64,000 nt of DNA, from positions 144,254,344-144,318,343 of the forward strand of contig CM062296.1 in the NCBI GenBank assembly GCA_031216915.1, in the 5' to 3' direction. Below are positions 20,487-31,084 of the stretch, piece by piece. The position numbers and the translations under genes were made by a program. Below the pieces are notes generated by a model. The model saw only the letters and a program-made list of their open reading frames with translations. It was not told where the DNA came from and did not search any database. Source of the stretch: Pictodentalium vernedei (lineage: Eukaryota > Mollusca > Scaphopoda > Dentaliida > Dentaliidae). Every line of letters starts with the position of its first letter. The first letter of the stretch is position 1.

Positions 20487-20842
20487 GGGAGCTTGGGAGC
20501 TCAATGGTAACTTCATTGGACTTCTAACTGAAAGGTTGCCAGTTCGATTCCCACTAGGGGTAACTTCTCTGTGTCCTTGGGCAAGGCACATAATCCTGTT
20601 TGCCCACATGGGGGTACGGTGGTGATGTGTACTAAAGCACATGTACTGTACATTGATGGTGTGCTTGTCTTTAACCAATGCTAACCCTGCTTGTGTGGAG
20701 TTAGTATGTTTGGGGGCTGGACAGTTGTTTGCCATTGCTGGGTGGTTCTCTGGATCCTCCAGCTTCCTCCACCCACAAAACTGTCTGACCTGAGGTGACC
20801 CTGTCTGTCAAAAGTATCATTAGACACCAATAAATAAATAAA
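20487..20842 (+). mobile_element. tRNA-head SINE, tail type 2
   Basis: The head gggagcttgggagctcaatgg with B-box-like ccagttcgattcccac is followed by the body. The tail is tgtctgacctgaggtgaccc...aaaagtatcattagacaccaataaata. No clear target duplication was found. Confidence 0.82.
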
Positions 20843-20933
20843 TTATAGCCAAGGCTGTAATAAGTATCAATGTAGTGCCCAAGCATTTCTTACAATCTAC
20901 ATGCACATGAGAGCATTTATGTTTTAACACTTT

Positions 20934-21115
20934 ACCCAGTCTTACAGCCAAAACCGACCGGCATTCTTCTAAAAAATCGCCAATTAATTTTCATTATAGT
21001 TTCATTTTCTGTCTCAAAAATATAGGTTATGACCCCTTGTCGAGCTCGTTCCAATGAGGAGTCATAACCTATGTTTTTGAGACAAAAAATGAAAAAAATT
21101 AGTTAGTCAAGAATT
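20934..21115 (+). mobile_element. MITE family B, damaged
   Basis: TTAA start, then ctcaaaaatataggttatga. The left palindrome arm lacks the block facing ggaacgagct, and the right terminal about 50 bases are lost after agttagtcaagaatt. Confidence 0.75.
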
Positions 21116-21180
21116 CAAAATTTGAAAATCACAAATGGGAGATAGTCCCTAGAGTGGAACGCCAATTTTTTGGGGATGCC

Positions 21181-21430
21181 TTAACTTGTAGAGTGCTAAA
21201 TTATTTTTGGTCATAAAAATTTGTTCATATGTTTTTGCTTTGTTACACTTTGTGGGAGAGTGCCTACAGGCACTCTCCCACAAATTGTAACAAGGCAAAT
21301 CCATACAGATGAAATAAACTCATTTCAAAGATAATATGAAGCACTTCCACAGAATATGAAGCCTTTAATACGCAGTAATTGCACTTGAGAATAAAGCCCC
21401 AAAATGGTCTTCCAGCACTCAACCAGTTAA
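21181..21430 (+). mobile_element. MITE family E, intact ends
   Basis: TTAA at 21181-21184 and 21427-21430. Inverted ends ttaacttgtagagtgct / agcactcaaccagttaa. A near-perfect hairpin pairs tgggagagtgcc with ggcactctccca, extended by cacaaattgtaacaaggc on the right. Confidence 0.82.
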
Positions 21431-21912
21431 ACCGGAAAAAAAACAACAAAGAAACATGCAGCTGTAACATTACTATAGACCTCAGAACAGTTAGAGTACA
21501 AGTTGAACTCAGATACCATGACATCATGATCTTCATTCATAAAAAATTGAATTCACACATGTTGAATGATTGTCAAAATATGTGCGAACAGGTCAATAAA
21601 GGGAGGATTATTGTATGTTGAATTAGTTATTATGTCATGTGGGATTCCATGATGGTGTAATTGAAGTTTTGACCTCGCCTCGGGTCATACATCGACTCAT
21701 CCTAAAGGACTCGTCAATATATTTCCAGACACAAGGTCTCGACTTCAATAGGCCACCTCATAAACCAACACCGTGGTAATAGCCTATATGCATTAACTTC
21801 AACCCATAACCGCCTGTAACAGCCATACCGAACCAGTAATATTCACAAAATATCACCATTCCGATTTTTTGTCTCTAATTTTTAACTCACCTGACTGTAA
21901 GAAAGTGGGAGC

Positions 21913-22160
21913 TTAACCCTTTACCTAACAAATCGCCTGCATCCACCCACGTAATTTGCAAATCCAGCAGTTGAAAGAAAGAAATATTTCAAAATATTTC
22001 AACAAAACCATGTCATGTGACCCCTCATTGGAACGAGCTCATCGAGCTCGTTCCATTGAGGGGTCACATGATATGGTTTTGTTTAAGATTTTGGAACATT
22101 TTTACAAAATAGTAATTAAAATACTAAATTTTGATATCGTCTGCATTGGGTAAAGGTTAA
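21913..22160 (+). mobile_element. MITE family C, nested in a cassette
   Basis: The cassette reads gggagc|TTAA...TTAA|gtgatcac, so the insertion duplicated TTAA. The palindrome pairs catgtgacccctcattggaa with its complement; arms meet at gagctcatcgagctc. Confidence 0.88.
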
Positions 22161-23196
22161 GTGATCACTTTCTGCCTCTCGTCCGGTGTCCGTCGTCCAT
22201 CCGGCATGAACTTAACATTATCAACTTCTCATAAACCACTGGGTCAAATTAAAACAAATGTGATATGCATGTTCCTTGTCATATATCAATTCAAGTTTCT
22301 TCAAATAAAGTTGCCATGCTCACACGGGGACCACAAGGAGCATAACTCTGATATCACCCATAAATTGTTTTCCAAAATTTAAAAAAAATCTTCTCCAGAA
22401 CCATCAATTTGATCTTTTGATATTTGGTATACAGCATCTTGGGGGTGTGGGGGGGATGGAAGGTTTTAGATTCAAGTTTGTTCAGATCGAGTCCCTGGAT
22501 TCCCTATGTGAACCCGAATTTTAACTTAGTGCAATATGAGAAAATTTCTTAAAAATCTTTTTCAGATCTACCAGTCAGAATGCTTTCATAATTGGTATAT
22601 AACATCTCTAGGGTGGTCAGATTCAAATTTGTTTTAATATAAGGAAATTTCTTTAAAATCTTCTTCACATCTACCAGTCAGGATGCTTTCATATTTAGTA
22701 TACAACATCTCTAGAGGTTCAGATTCAAGATTGTTCAAATCGAGTCCCAGACTTAATATTTGGGCTCTCTTTGGGAGCCCAAAGATTAACTTGGTGCATT
22801 ATGAGGAATATTCTTTAAAAATCTTTTTCATCAGATCCACCAGTGAAAATATTTTGATATTTGGTAGGCAAGATGTCTATGAGGGTCAGATTCAAGTTTG
22901 TTCAAACTTGGTCCCTGAGTTAATATTTGACTTTATATTGGAGCCCAAATTTTAACATAGTGCAATATGAAGGAATTTCTTTAAAAATTTCTTCTTCAGA
23001 TCCACCCATCAGAATCCTTTCATATTTGGTATACAACATCTCTTGGTGGGTCGGATTCAAGTTTGTTCAAATTGGGTCCCTGGGTTAATATTTAGGCTCT
23101 ATATTGGAGCTTAGTGGAATAAGAGGAAATTTCTTAAACAAAAAATTCTTCAAATCAGGCAGTCAGAATCCTTTCATATTTGGTATACAACATATT

Positions 23197-23231
23197 GGGG
23201 AGGGTGGGTGGGGGGGGGGGGGGGGGGGGGG
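23197..23231 (+). repeat. G-run (possible quadruplex)
   Basis: gggg-a-ggg-t-ggg-t followed by an uninterrupted run of more than 20 G. It could form a G-quadruplex, or its length could be a sequencing artefact. Shorter runs occur at 7803-7826 (G), 52009-52037 (C) and 60535-60545 (C). Confidence 0.7.
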
Positions 23232-23760
23232 AATCAGAATAATGTTTGTTCAAATTGGGTCCCTGGTTAATATTTGGGCTCACCATTGGAATCCAAAGTT
23301 TAACTTAGTGCAATATAGGGAGATTTCTTTAAAAATCTTCTTCAGTCAGAATTCTTTCATATTTGGTGTATAACATCTCTAGGGGCATCAGATTCAAGTT
23401 TGTTCAATTTTGAATCCCTGGCTTAATATTTAGGCTCTCTATGGGGGTGGGGCAGGTTAGGTTCAAGTTTGTTCAAATCCATTCCTTAGTGTTTTTTCAT
23501 AAAATTTGACTTTCAAACTACAGCGACATAACAACCTTTGGAAGTTTGGCAGAGCTTGTCTACAGCTAATGGAATTGGAAGCAGTCAGGAAGACCTGTGA
23601 TAATAATCATCTGACATGGACAACAGAGTTATGAATAATTTCATGACTTCATTCCTCTGTAGTGTTGATTGATGAACCATGACTAACTGAATGTGACCCA
23701 AAATACTTTTTTAACGACCCTGTCAGGTGAGCGATTAAGGTCTCTTGGAACCTCTTGTTT

Positions 23761-24129
23761 ATTTATTAAAAACCATAATCTATGACCCATCACTGGAACA
23801 AACTTAATATTTATTTTTTAATATTCAAGAAAAAAATGTTTGTCATCAGTTCATTTCAGGCAAGGAGTTAACTGTTTTGTGCCATGATCCTTTTTATAAA
23901 GGGAACAACATATTTCCACAGCTTTGTCAAGTTTGATTTTAATTCCAACTGTTTTCCAAACTTGTAGTCTAAATGCTCTTACAAATTTTGAGAAATTGTT
24001 CCTTTATCCAATAATGTTTGACTATTTAGGTTCATTTGATTTTTTTCCAGGAAAGATTTTTCATAAAGATTCATTGTCTCTGAATCAATTTTCATTGGAA
24101 AAGGGGGCCATACAATTAACATGGTTCCA
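23761..24129. other. No clear feature
   Basis: A faint echo of a TTAA MITE (aaccataatctatgacccat, near 23770) is present. Nothing else is recognised. Confidence 0.35.
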
Positions 24130-24381
24130 TGGTACAGTGCGGAGGTCATGGACTGGTCACTTTCCATGGGTGGGCAATATTTCTGTGGTTCCAATAACAT
24201 TCAATTTGAAACACTAATTACAGGAATAATCATAAAAATTTTAATTAATGAAGCACCGAGTACAACCCAGTGCTTCATTAATTAAAATTTTGCTGATGAT
24301 GATGTTTGTTACATTCTAACCACATGCGTGGACTTCTCTGCCCATGTGTGGATTATGACCAGTCCACGACTGCTGTACTGT
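24130..24381. mobile_element. Palindromic element, family N
   Basis: The arms meet at aaaattttaattaatgaagc-accgagtacaacccagt-gcttcattaattaaaatttt. The outer ends are tggtacagtgcggaggtcat and gactgctgtactgta. Sister copy at 32234-32462. Unclassified. Confidence 0.65.
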
Positions 24382-24410
24382 AGCTATTTGATTAGAAAGA
24401 TCTAACAGTA

Positions 24411-24959
24411 CATACACAGAATGACACACCTGTGTGAATGGGTTAATCGATATGGCACAAGTGCCAGTGCAGAAGGATAAAATGAGAGGCCTCAGACCTC
24501 AAGTTTTATCCTTCCACGATGGCACAAGTGCCATATTGATTAACCCATTCACACGTGTGTGTCATTCTGTGTTTATTACATGCCTTCACGTTTATAAAAG
24601 CAATTAATAGAAGGACACTTAGCAATTCATTTAACAACTCGGCCCCCCGAATTCCGATGTTTCCTATGTACCAGTAGCCACATAGAACACATTGGAACTC
24701 AGGGAACGAACTATCAACAAAAAGAACACATTTCATTGGCACCCAAATTTGTAGGAGAACCTGTTTTTAGCTATCGCTAGCGATTCAAATTGTAATTGCG
24801 GTGCACGATTTGTAGACAATTCCAGTGAAATTTTGCTTCTATTTAAAAATAGTCTGTCAACGATTTCTGTTCTGCACATGTGTGCGGAATAGATTTTCAT
24901 TTTCCACATGGTCTGGTGTTGCTGTAGATGGGGATTTCACAGAACAGGCATGTAATAAA
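24411..24959 (+). mobile_element. Palindromic composite, family F
   Basis: Same order as 12218-12752: outer hairpin gaatgggttaatcgatatgg / ccatattgattaacccattc, inner hairpin around tatgtaccagtagccacata, end gaacaggcatgtaataaa. MITE A follows within ten bases. Confidence 0.7.
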
Positions 24960-24967
24960 AATAATTA

Positions 24968-25202
24968 TTAACTCTTAACCCAGTGAGTATTTTCAAGTTA
25001 TGCTTCATCACATCTAGTCATGGCTGTTGTGCTGGATGTGATGAGAAATTCATCAAAATTTAACTCAAGAAATCATTGGTGAAAAAATCAGTTCAATTTA
25101 CAAGAGGAAATTTGATTAAATATGCCCAAATTATACATATTTCAGTGTCAAGAGAATTCCTTCCTGGGCAGGAATATCTGCCAGCAGCATGCAAGGAATT
25201 AA
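24968..25202 (-). mobile_element. MITE family A, adjacent to a CADPS splice acceptor
   Basis: TTAA at 24968-24971 and 25199-25202. One palindrome arm is shortened (catctagtcatggctg / ctggatgtgatga), so the hairpin is weak. Its right end lies 40 bases upstream of the exon at 25243, on the edge of the branch-point zone. Confidence 0.8.
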
Positions 25203-25242
25203 TCATAATATTAATTATAATATCTTAAAACTATTTTTTTAG

Positions 25243-25366
25243 GTATTGATGAAAGATATAGTCACTCCAGTCCCTCCAGAAGAAGTCAGAAATGTAATCA
25301 AGAAATGCTTAGAGAAAGCCGCTTTAGTCAATTACACAAGGATCTCAGAATATGCTAAGATTGAAG
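25243..25366 (+). CDS. CADPS: CADPS (CAPS) exon, MHD1 region, part 3
   Basis: Forty-one codons plus one base: [17 protein letters not shown], then [20 protein letters not shown], then AKIE. It matches the CADPS MHD1 helices and continues directly from the exon ending at 19555. Acceptor is attttttttag at 25232-25242. The best donor is gaag|gtgctt at 25367, leaving phase 1, a weaker donor context than the other two. The reading frame runs on into the intron to a stop at 25462-25464. The next expected segment (before TPAKKLEDTIRL in known CADPS) was not found in the remaining 38.6 kb. Confidence 0.93.
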
Positions 25367-25794
25367 GTGCTTATTCAATATTTACTCTCAAACAAACTTT
25401 ACAAACCTTATTTTATTGCATGTTGCCCTCAATTTTGAAATTTTTAGCCGTTGGTGGTTTATGAGAAGACGGGTTTTAAATTGATTTGGGTGTTAATGAG
25501 TGACCTTTGAAGTAAAGTTTTTATTATTTACTTAAATATTGTTATAACAATTAAAAAAAAATTAAATGACATATTTAATTACTATATACTAATTAATCCT
25601 TTAAAATGTGAGTCTACAAAATGATATCTTCTATGTTAGTTAGGTAACATTGATTGTAGTAGTCAACTGTTATACTATGGAAAGCCACTATCTTGTCTCC
25701 ACTGAGAAGTGCTAGAAGCCGCTATGGTAGCTTCAAACTCCTTACATGTCCATTATAATAATTAAGCTATATCATATCCTTCCATGAAAGTTTA
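25367..25794. other. Intron start, no recognised repeat
   Basis: AT-rich. A short agccact...agccgctatggtagct motif near 25685-25735 resembles one at 55870-55920. No exon recognised. Confidence 0.45.
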
Positions 25795-25950
25795 AAGGTG
25801 GACCTGAAAGTCAACACCTATGGTGAAATTCTTCCAAAATGGACAGCATAATATGAATAAATGATTGGCTAAAATTTTGTTCATACTTTTGTTTGCAATA
25901 TAACCACAGATACTGAAGATGTCAACAGACCCCAATAAATAAAAATATAA
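25795..25950 (+). mobile_element. Family O retroposon, diverged 3' part
   Basis: aaatggacagcataatatga, aaatgattggctaaaatttt and ataaccacagatactgaaga followed by cccaataaataaaa keep the family O order with an altered 3' end. Confidence 0.55.
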
Positions 25951-25997
25951 AATGCCATCATCAACAATCAGTGCTTGTAAAAGTTACTTCAGGCTCT

Positions 25998-26243
25998 TTA
26001 ACCCTTTACCCATCGAATCGCCCGCATCCGCCCGCGTAATATGTAAATTCAGCATTTGAAAAAATATTATTTTTCAAAAAATTTCAAGAAAACCATATCA
26101 TGTGACCCCTCGTTGGAACGAGCTCGTCGAGCTCGTTCCAACGAGGGGTCACATATGGTTTTGTTGAATTTTTTTGAAAAATATGAAAAAATGATGTTTA
26201 AAATAATAAATTTTGATATCGTCTGCGTTGGGTAAAGGGTTAA
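25998..26243 (+). mobile_element. MITE family C, best-preserved palindrome
   Basis: TTAA at both ends. Inverted ends taaccctttaccca / gttgggtaaagggtta. The perfect central palindrome ggaacgagctcgtcgagctc...gttcc is flanked by tgtgacccctcg and its complement. Left end carries gaatcgcccgcatccgcccg. Confidence 0.88.
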
Positions 26244-26359
26244 GGTAATGCAATATTTAAAAGAAAAGCTAGAGCCCTGCAAATCTTCAATTTTGGGTCG
26301 AATCAAATCCCAAATTGAACCAGGCAGAGGAATTTGTAAAAAAACATACCCCTTTTTGG

Positions 26360-26609
26360 TTAACCCTTTACCTAACGAATCGCCCACATCCGCCTGTGTA
26401 ATTTGCAAATTAAACAGTTGAAAAAATTATATTTTTCAAAATATTTCAACAAAACCATATCATGTGACCCTTCATTGGAACGAGCTCACCGAGCTCGTTC
26501 CAGTGAGGGATCACATTTTATGGTTTTGTTGAAATTTTGGGAAAAATTAAAAAAAAATAGTAATTAAAATAATAAATTTTGATATTCTCTACGTTGGGTA
26601 AAGGGTTAA
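26360..26609 (+). mobile_element. MITE family C
   Basis: Second copy 117 bases downstream of the previous one, same orientation. TTAA ends are intact; palindrome arms carry a few mismatches (gaacgagctcaccgagctcg). Confidence 0.86.
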
Positions 26610-26730
26610 AACATCTGTTATTTTGACTGTGTACAAATCTTTCATGACTACAGAATTTCCCCCTTGTATTATGGAATATAAAACCAATCATAATGCCTGA
26701 TTGCAAAATTGGCTTTCTCTGCTGAGAAAG

Positions 26731-26967
26731 TTAACCTTTACCAAACACTTTGACAAGACGATAACCTCAAAGTCTTGAATAACTAACAAATTTTCATCTT
26801 TTGCCTCAAACACATAGTTTATGACCCCTCTTTGGAATTAGCTTATTACAGTAAGGTGTCATAAGCTGTGTTTTGGTGACTAGAATTAAAAAAGAGTATG
26901 AAGTTTAAATGGCAATTTTGGGGAATATTGCTGGCTGTTTTTCTCCATTATGTTCGGTAAAGGGTTA
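26731..26967 (-). mobile_element. MITE family B, old copy
   Basis: TTAA at 26731 and 26964, ends acctttacca and tcggtaaaggg. The palindrome is decayed: catagtttatgacccctctt against aaggtgtcataagctgtgtt. Confidence 0.65.
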
Positions 26968-27384
26968 ATATAAAAGGGCTTATAAAGTTGAGATTCTCTA
27001 AAGTTTTTTTTTCATGTGCGTAACATTTCTAACGAAGTTACAGGTGCTATGAATGTTGATGATCAAAAAGTGTTGCTGATGACCGCCAATTTATCATGAC
27101 CGTAGCTTAAGTGGAGCCATTGTTTCTTAATATGATTGACCAAGATTTCTTGAGAATCCATAGCAAGCAGGTTTTCAAGTTAACCCATAAAGACCTAATG
27201 CTGACTTTGATCACTTTTTACTGCAACAGAACAGGTGCCCGAACATGCAGTCTGTGGGTAAACTCACAAGTTACATTCTAATAAACTTGGTAGTTGTTTC
27301 TAAGCAAGTCTTGGCTGCCGATATATAGGCAGCCAAGACTTGCCTAGAGCCAACTGCAAGGCCACAGGATACATAGGTCCAATG

Positions 27385-28431
27385 TAGGGCTGTTGCAACT
27401 ATCAATTTTCACAGTCAACTGATCACCAGCATTAATCGACGGTTAGTTGATTAATAGTCATTTCCCATAAATGCAACAAGCAATCTCTGGTATACTTACA
27501 AAGAAATTTAAAACTGACTATATGTGAATGTGTACACTTTTGTGTTGAGATAAAATGGAAATATCAAAATATCTCCAATTGATCTGAAGAATTTAAACAG
27601 AACATTTGTGCAAATGATTAATTTCTGTAACTAATTTCCAGAAATATCGAACATAAACCTCCTTCTATTCCTACACAAGTTACAACATAGTACTACAAGT
27701 GAACTGTCATTGCGAGTCTGGTGACAATTTTCTCACTTTTTTGCAGTTCGGATCGTTCCAATAGGGTCCTTTGAGTGTACAAGACCGAAGATTTGTATTT
27801 ACTCTGCAGTCTTTAATGATTTCCCAATCCATGAATTATTGAAAGGTACACTGCTTGCTTGAATGATACTCTTTAGTACTGATCAACAGGGTGCCGGTTA
27901 ATACCACAGAGCACAGGGATTGATCAAATTGCAAGGCTCAGTGTTTTTAAAATTACGTTGATGCACAATCATGCCGAAAACAAAGACCATGGGATATTTC
28001 AAGTAACTATAGTTAGACATTTCAAAGGTTAACTCTTTGCATGCTGCTAGCGGATATTCCTGCCCAGCACGGGGTTTCTCTTGTCATTGAAATCAATATA
28101 ATTTGAGCACATTTAATCAGATTTTCCCCTTGTAAATTTAATTGATTTTTTTTATCAAAGATTTCTTGTGTTATACTAAGATTATTTTTTTATCAAATCT
28201 AGTCATGGCTGCTTTAAAGCAGCCATGACTAGATTTGATGAAAAGTTTCTTAAAAATACTCAGCAGGTTAAGAGTTAATAATCTAACTGTTCATCTGCCT
28301 CATTACACAGTACAATTTAAACTCAACTTCTACCACTTTAAAAATGAACGATGATTGACTAAAAGTAAAAACCATTGACTACCGCAACAGTTGATGGTTA
28401 GTCAACTAATTGAATAATCATGACAGCCCTA
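27385..28431. mobile_element. hAT-like non-autonomous element
   Basis: Ends TAGGGCTG...CAGCCCTA with 8-bp target duplications gtccaatg (27377-27384) and ggccaatg (28432-28439), one mismatch. Subterminal repeats ggttagttgattaat / gatggttagtcaactaatt are typical of hAT ends. No transposase frame survives; MITE A is nested at 28029-28278. Confidence 0.82.
28029..28278 (+). mobile_element. MITE family A, reference copy
   Basis: TTAA at both ends, ends ttaactctttgcatgctgct and ctcagcaggttaagagttaa. The palindrome tcatcaaatctagtcatggc...gctttaaagc is almost perfect over about 25 bp per arm. Nested in the hAT-like element. Confidence 0.87.
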
Positions 28432-28520
28432 GGCCAATGTGCAGCAAAAATATATAAAAAATCTCCAGGCATTTAAGGAATAAATTTCTTTAAGTTGCAA
28501 AAAGTTACACATTTATTATA

Positions 28521-30127
28521 TACACCTGGAACTTAATTAAGCATCCCCTGAAATGTTTCATGACAGTGAAGTTGCTGTTACTGATTATTATGTTTTAATG
28601 ATTGCTGTGTCTTGCAGTACATTTCATCTTGTGAAACATAATGTTTCTGGTTGATAGCATACCCCAAACATCCCCTCGTCCATGTGAAGCATGTTTCCCA
28701 CGAATGTCACAAAAAACCCTATCATCCACATGCAATATCTGGGTATAAAACAAGAAAATTTGTCACTTCTTTTATCAATAAATGTTGACATGCCAAGAAG
28801 GAGACTGCCAGAGGCACTAAGATGGCAAATCGTTGGCATGCATGCAACATTCATGTCATTCAAAGCTATTAGAAGGCAGCTTGGCTATAGTCATTCTGTC
28901 ATCAGCAGAATTGTTCGAAAACATCAACAAACCAACGATGTTAAGGACAGACCAAGGCCTGGACAACCCCAAAAGACCTCTCCTCGGAAAGTTCAGAGTC
29001 TGGCATGCCTCGTTAGGCGTGAACCCTTTGCTTCAAGTGGGGTTTTGAAGTGCCTTTGGCTCCCCAACAGGCATTTGTGCAACAGAACTGTCCGGAACCA
29101 TCTCAAAGCACTGGGTATGAGGTCCAGAAGGGTCATCAAATGTCCAGCTCTGTCTGATCAGAATCAAAGACAAAGGTTCGAGTGGTGTATGGCACGACAA
29201 CATTGGAATGTCAGGACATGGAGGAGTCCATTGGTCAGACGAGAGTAGGTTCCTGCTTCACGTCACATATGGTCGCATGAGAGTGTGGAGGCATAGAAAT
29301 ACTGCTTACGTGCACAGAAACATCAGACCTACTGTTCCTTATGGTGGAGGATCAGAAATGATCTGGGAATGCCTCTCTCATGATTGTAAACTTGATGTGG
29401 TGACTGTACATGGGAATCTCAGTGGTCATCAGTACATCTGTGACATTCTCAATCTGGTTGTCGTGGATCATTTTGACCACCACCCGTTGGCTACTTGCTC
29501 TGTATTCATGGACGACAATGCAAGGCCACATCGTTCCCATGCTGTGAGAGCATTCCTTCAGAACAGCGCTATTACAACACTACCTTGACCTACAATGAGC
29601 CCCAATTTGAATCCCTTAGAACACATCTGGAACTTTCTTGGACTTCGTGTGCAAGCAAGGGATCCGCCTGTACAGAATTTTGCAGATTTGGAAGCTGCAT
29701 TGCATGAGAAGTGACAGCAGTTGCCTCTGGACCATATTGGAAGGCTCACAGGTTCAGGCTGTCATCTGGGCACATGGTGGATACACTCGCTGCTGACACA
29801 AGGCACTGCTATTGTGTTCAGGAGATCACAAGTTACAATTTTTGTCAGTAATTACCGACGTTGTTTCATCATGGACTGTTTCAGCACCATACTTGTCGAG
29901 AGAACATTTTTCCATCAAAAAAAATTAGTGACAGATATGTGTAATTATCACCATTAAAATACTGCATATTTTCATCATTGTGCTGTCTTTCATTTGTCAA
30001 TAGACCATTCTTTCTGCAAACAATTACTTTTGCCCTTTTGAAAGATACCATGAAAATAATGGCAGTTCTATTAACACCGCTGCAAAAAAAAAAAACAGGG
30101 GGTGCTCAATTAAGTTCCAGGTGTATA
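28521..30127 (+). mobile_element. Tc1-type DNA transposon, 1.6 kb
   Basis: Terminal inverted repeats tacacctggaacttaattaa and its complement ttaagttccaggtgta match over about 28 bases with two or three differences (gcatcccctg / cagggggtgc inside). Flanking ta dinucleotides fit a TA target. The length is typical for Tc1 elements. It encloses one broken transposase gene. Confidence 0.9.
28790..29796 (+). pseudogene. Tc1-like DD34E transposase pseudogene
   Basis: The start MPRRRLPEALRWQIVGM fits the family N-terminus. A paired HTH region includes GYSHSVISRIVRKHQQT and the GRPR-like link RPRPGQPQKT. The catalytic core keeps WSDESRF (first Asp codon 29238-29240), FMDDNARPHRSH (second Asp 29514-29516) and SPNLNPLEHIW (Glu 29619-29621), with exactly 34 residues between the second Asp and the Glu. 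Damage: a frameshift between about 29195 and 29232, TGA at 29586-29588 and at 29712-29714 where family members have Trp, and a shift near 29745 before the C-terminal AHGGYTR. It cannot give full-length protein. Confidence 0.93.
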
Positions 30128-30206
30128 TAATTTTAAATGCCAATTTTTTATTATTTCAACAGTAATCAAAAGAATGGATAGTATTAAGATTTTATAAGAT
30201 GACACA

Positions 30207-30559
30207 GGGAGCACGGCGGCTTACTGGTTACAGAGTTCAAACCGAAAGGCCCATGGTTCAATCCCCACCAGGGGCAACTGCATTGTGTCCTTGGGCAAGA
30301 CACTTAATCCTGATTACCCACATGGAGGCACAATGGCGCTGTATCCTCAGGCATACTGCATGTCGATGATGAACTTGTCTTCAACCACCGCAAACCCTGC
30401 TCGTGTGAAGTTAGTAGGCTGGGGAGTCTGGCTGTTGCATGCTGCTGCTTGTTGGTTCTTTCCAAATATTCAAGCTTCCTCCACCCGTAAAACTGTCCGA
30501 CATGAGGTGACACTGGCTGTCAAAAGTGTCATTAAACCCCAATAAAACAAAACAATGCA
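30207..30559 (+). mobile_element. tRNA-head SINE, tail type 2
   Basis: Head gggagcacggcggcttactgg with ggttcaatccccac; full body; tail gtcaaaagtgtcattaaacc-ccaataaaa. Target duplications ataagatgacRca lie at 30194-30206 and 30560-30572. Confidence 0.88.
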
Positions 30560-30662
30560 ATAAGATGACGCAAATGACTTTAAAACTAGCCCTATAAGTC
30601 ATATTGATAATATAAAATATGAAAATGGGCATAACACCATTATAGACTTATTCTTTTTTGTG

Positions 30663-31015
30663 GGGGTGCAGTGGCTCAGTACGTAGACGTGCACGCTGCA
30701 AGCCCAGAGGTCCTCAGTTCAAATCCCACCTGCGGCAACCGCATTATGTCCTTGGGCAAGACACTTCACCCCATTGCCCATGTAGGGCCACGGTGGCATT
30801 GTGTACTAAGGCGTACTGCACGTCGATGGTGCATTTGTCTTCAACCAATGCTTACCCTACTTGTGTGGAGTTGGTATGTTAGGGAGCTGACAGTTACTTG
30901 CCATTGCCCGGTAGTTCTCTCTGGATACTCTGGCTTCCTCCACCCATAAAACTGTCATGGTCATGATTATCCATTGTGCAGAAATATGTGACCTTAAACA
31001 CCAATAAATAAATAA
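30663..31015 (+). mobile_element. tRNA-head SINE, tail type 1
   Basis: Head gtgcagtggctcagtacgta with cagttcaaatcccacc; tail ccattgtgcagaaatatgtg-accttaaacacc-aataaata. Perfect 13-bp target duplications attcttttttgtg at 30650-30662 and 31016-31028 indicate a fairly recent insertion. Confidence 0.9.
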
Positions 31016-31084
31016 ATTCTTTTTTGTGAAATCCTGAGAGTTTTACAAAATGAATAAGTCAATAACAGTCTTAATCTCCTTCAC

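Larger units (their letters stand above)
21883..23760 (+). mobile_element. Minisatellite cassette, Helentron-associated type, with nested MITE
   Basis: The left end TAACTCACCTGAC and the right tgtcaggtgagcg are inverted subterminal repeats. A hairpin AGGT...ACCT and cctcttgttt close the 3' end. Core units carry tcagattcaagtttgttcaa, tttcatatttggtatacaac and tctttaaaaatcttcttcag at roughly 110-170-bp spacing. MITE C at 21913-22160 lies near the left end. Confidence 0.65.
27187..28480 (+). mobile_element. Family G element split by a hAT-like insertion
   Basis: Left part 27187-27384 has aacaggtgcccgaacatgca and the hairpin caagtcttggctgcc / ggcagccaagacttg. The right end, gcaaaaatatataaaaaatc-tccaggca, resumes after 28439. 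Confidence 0.72.
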
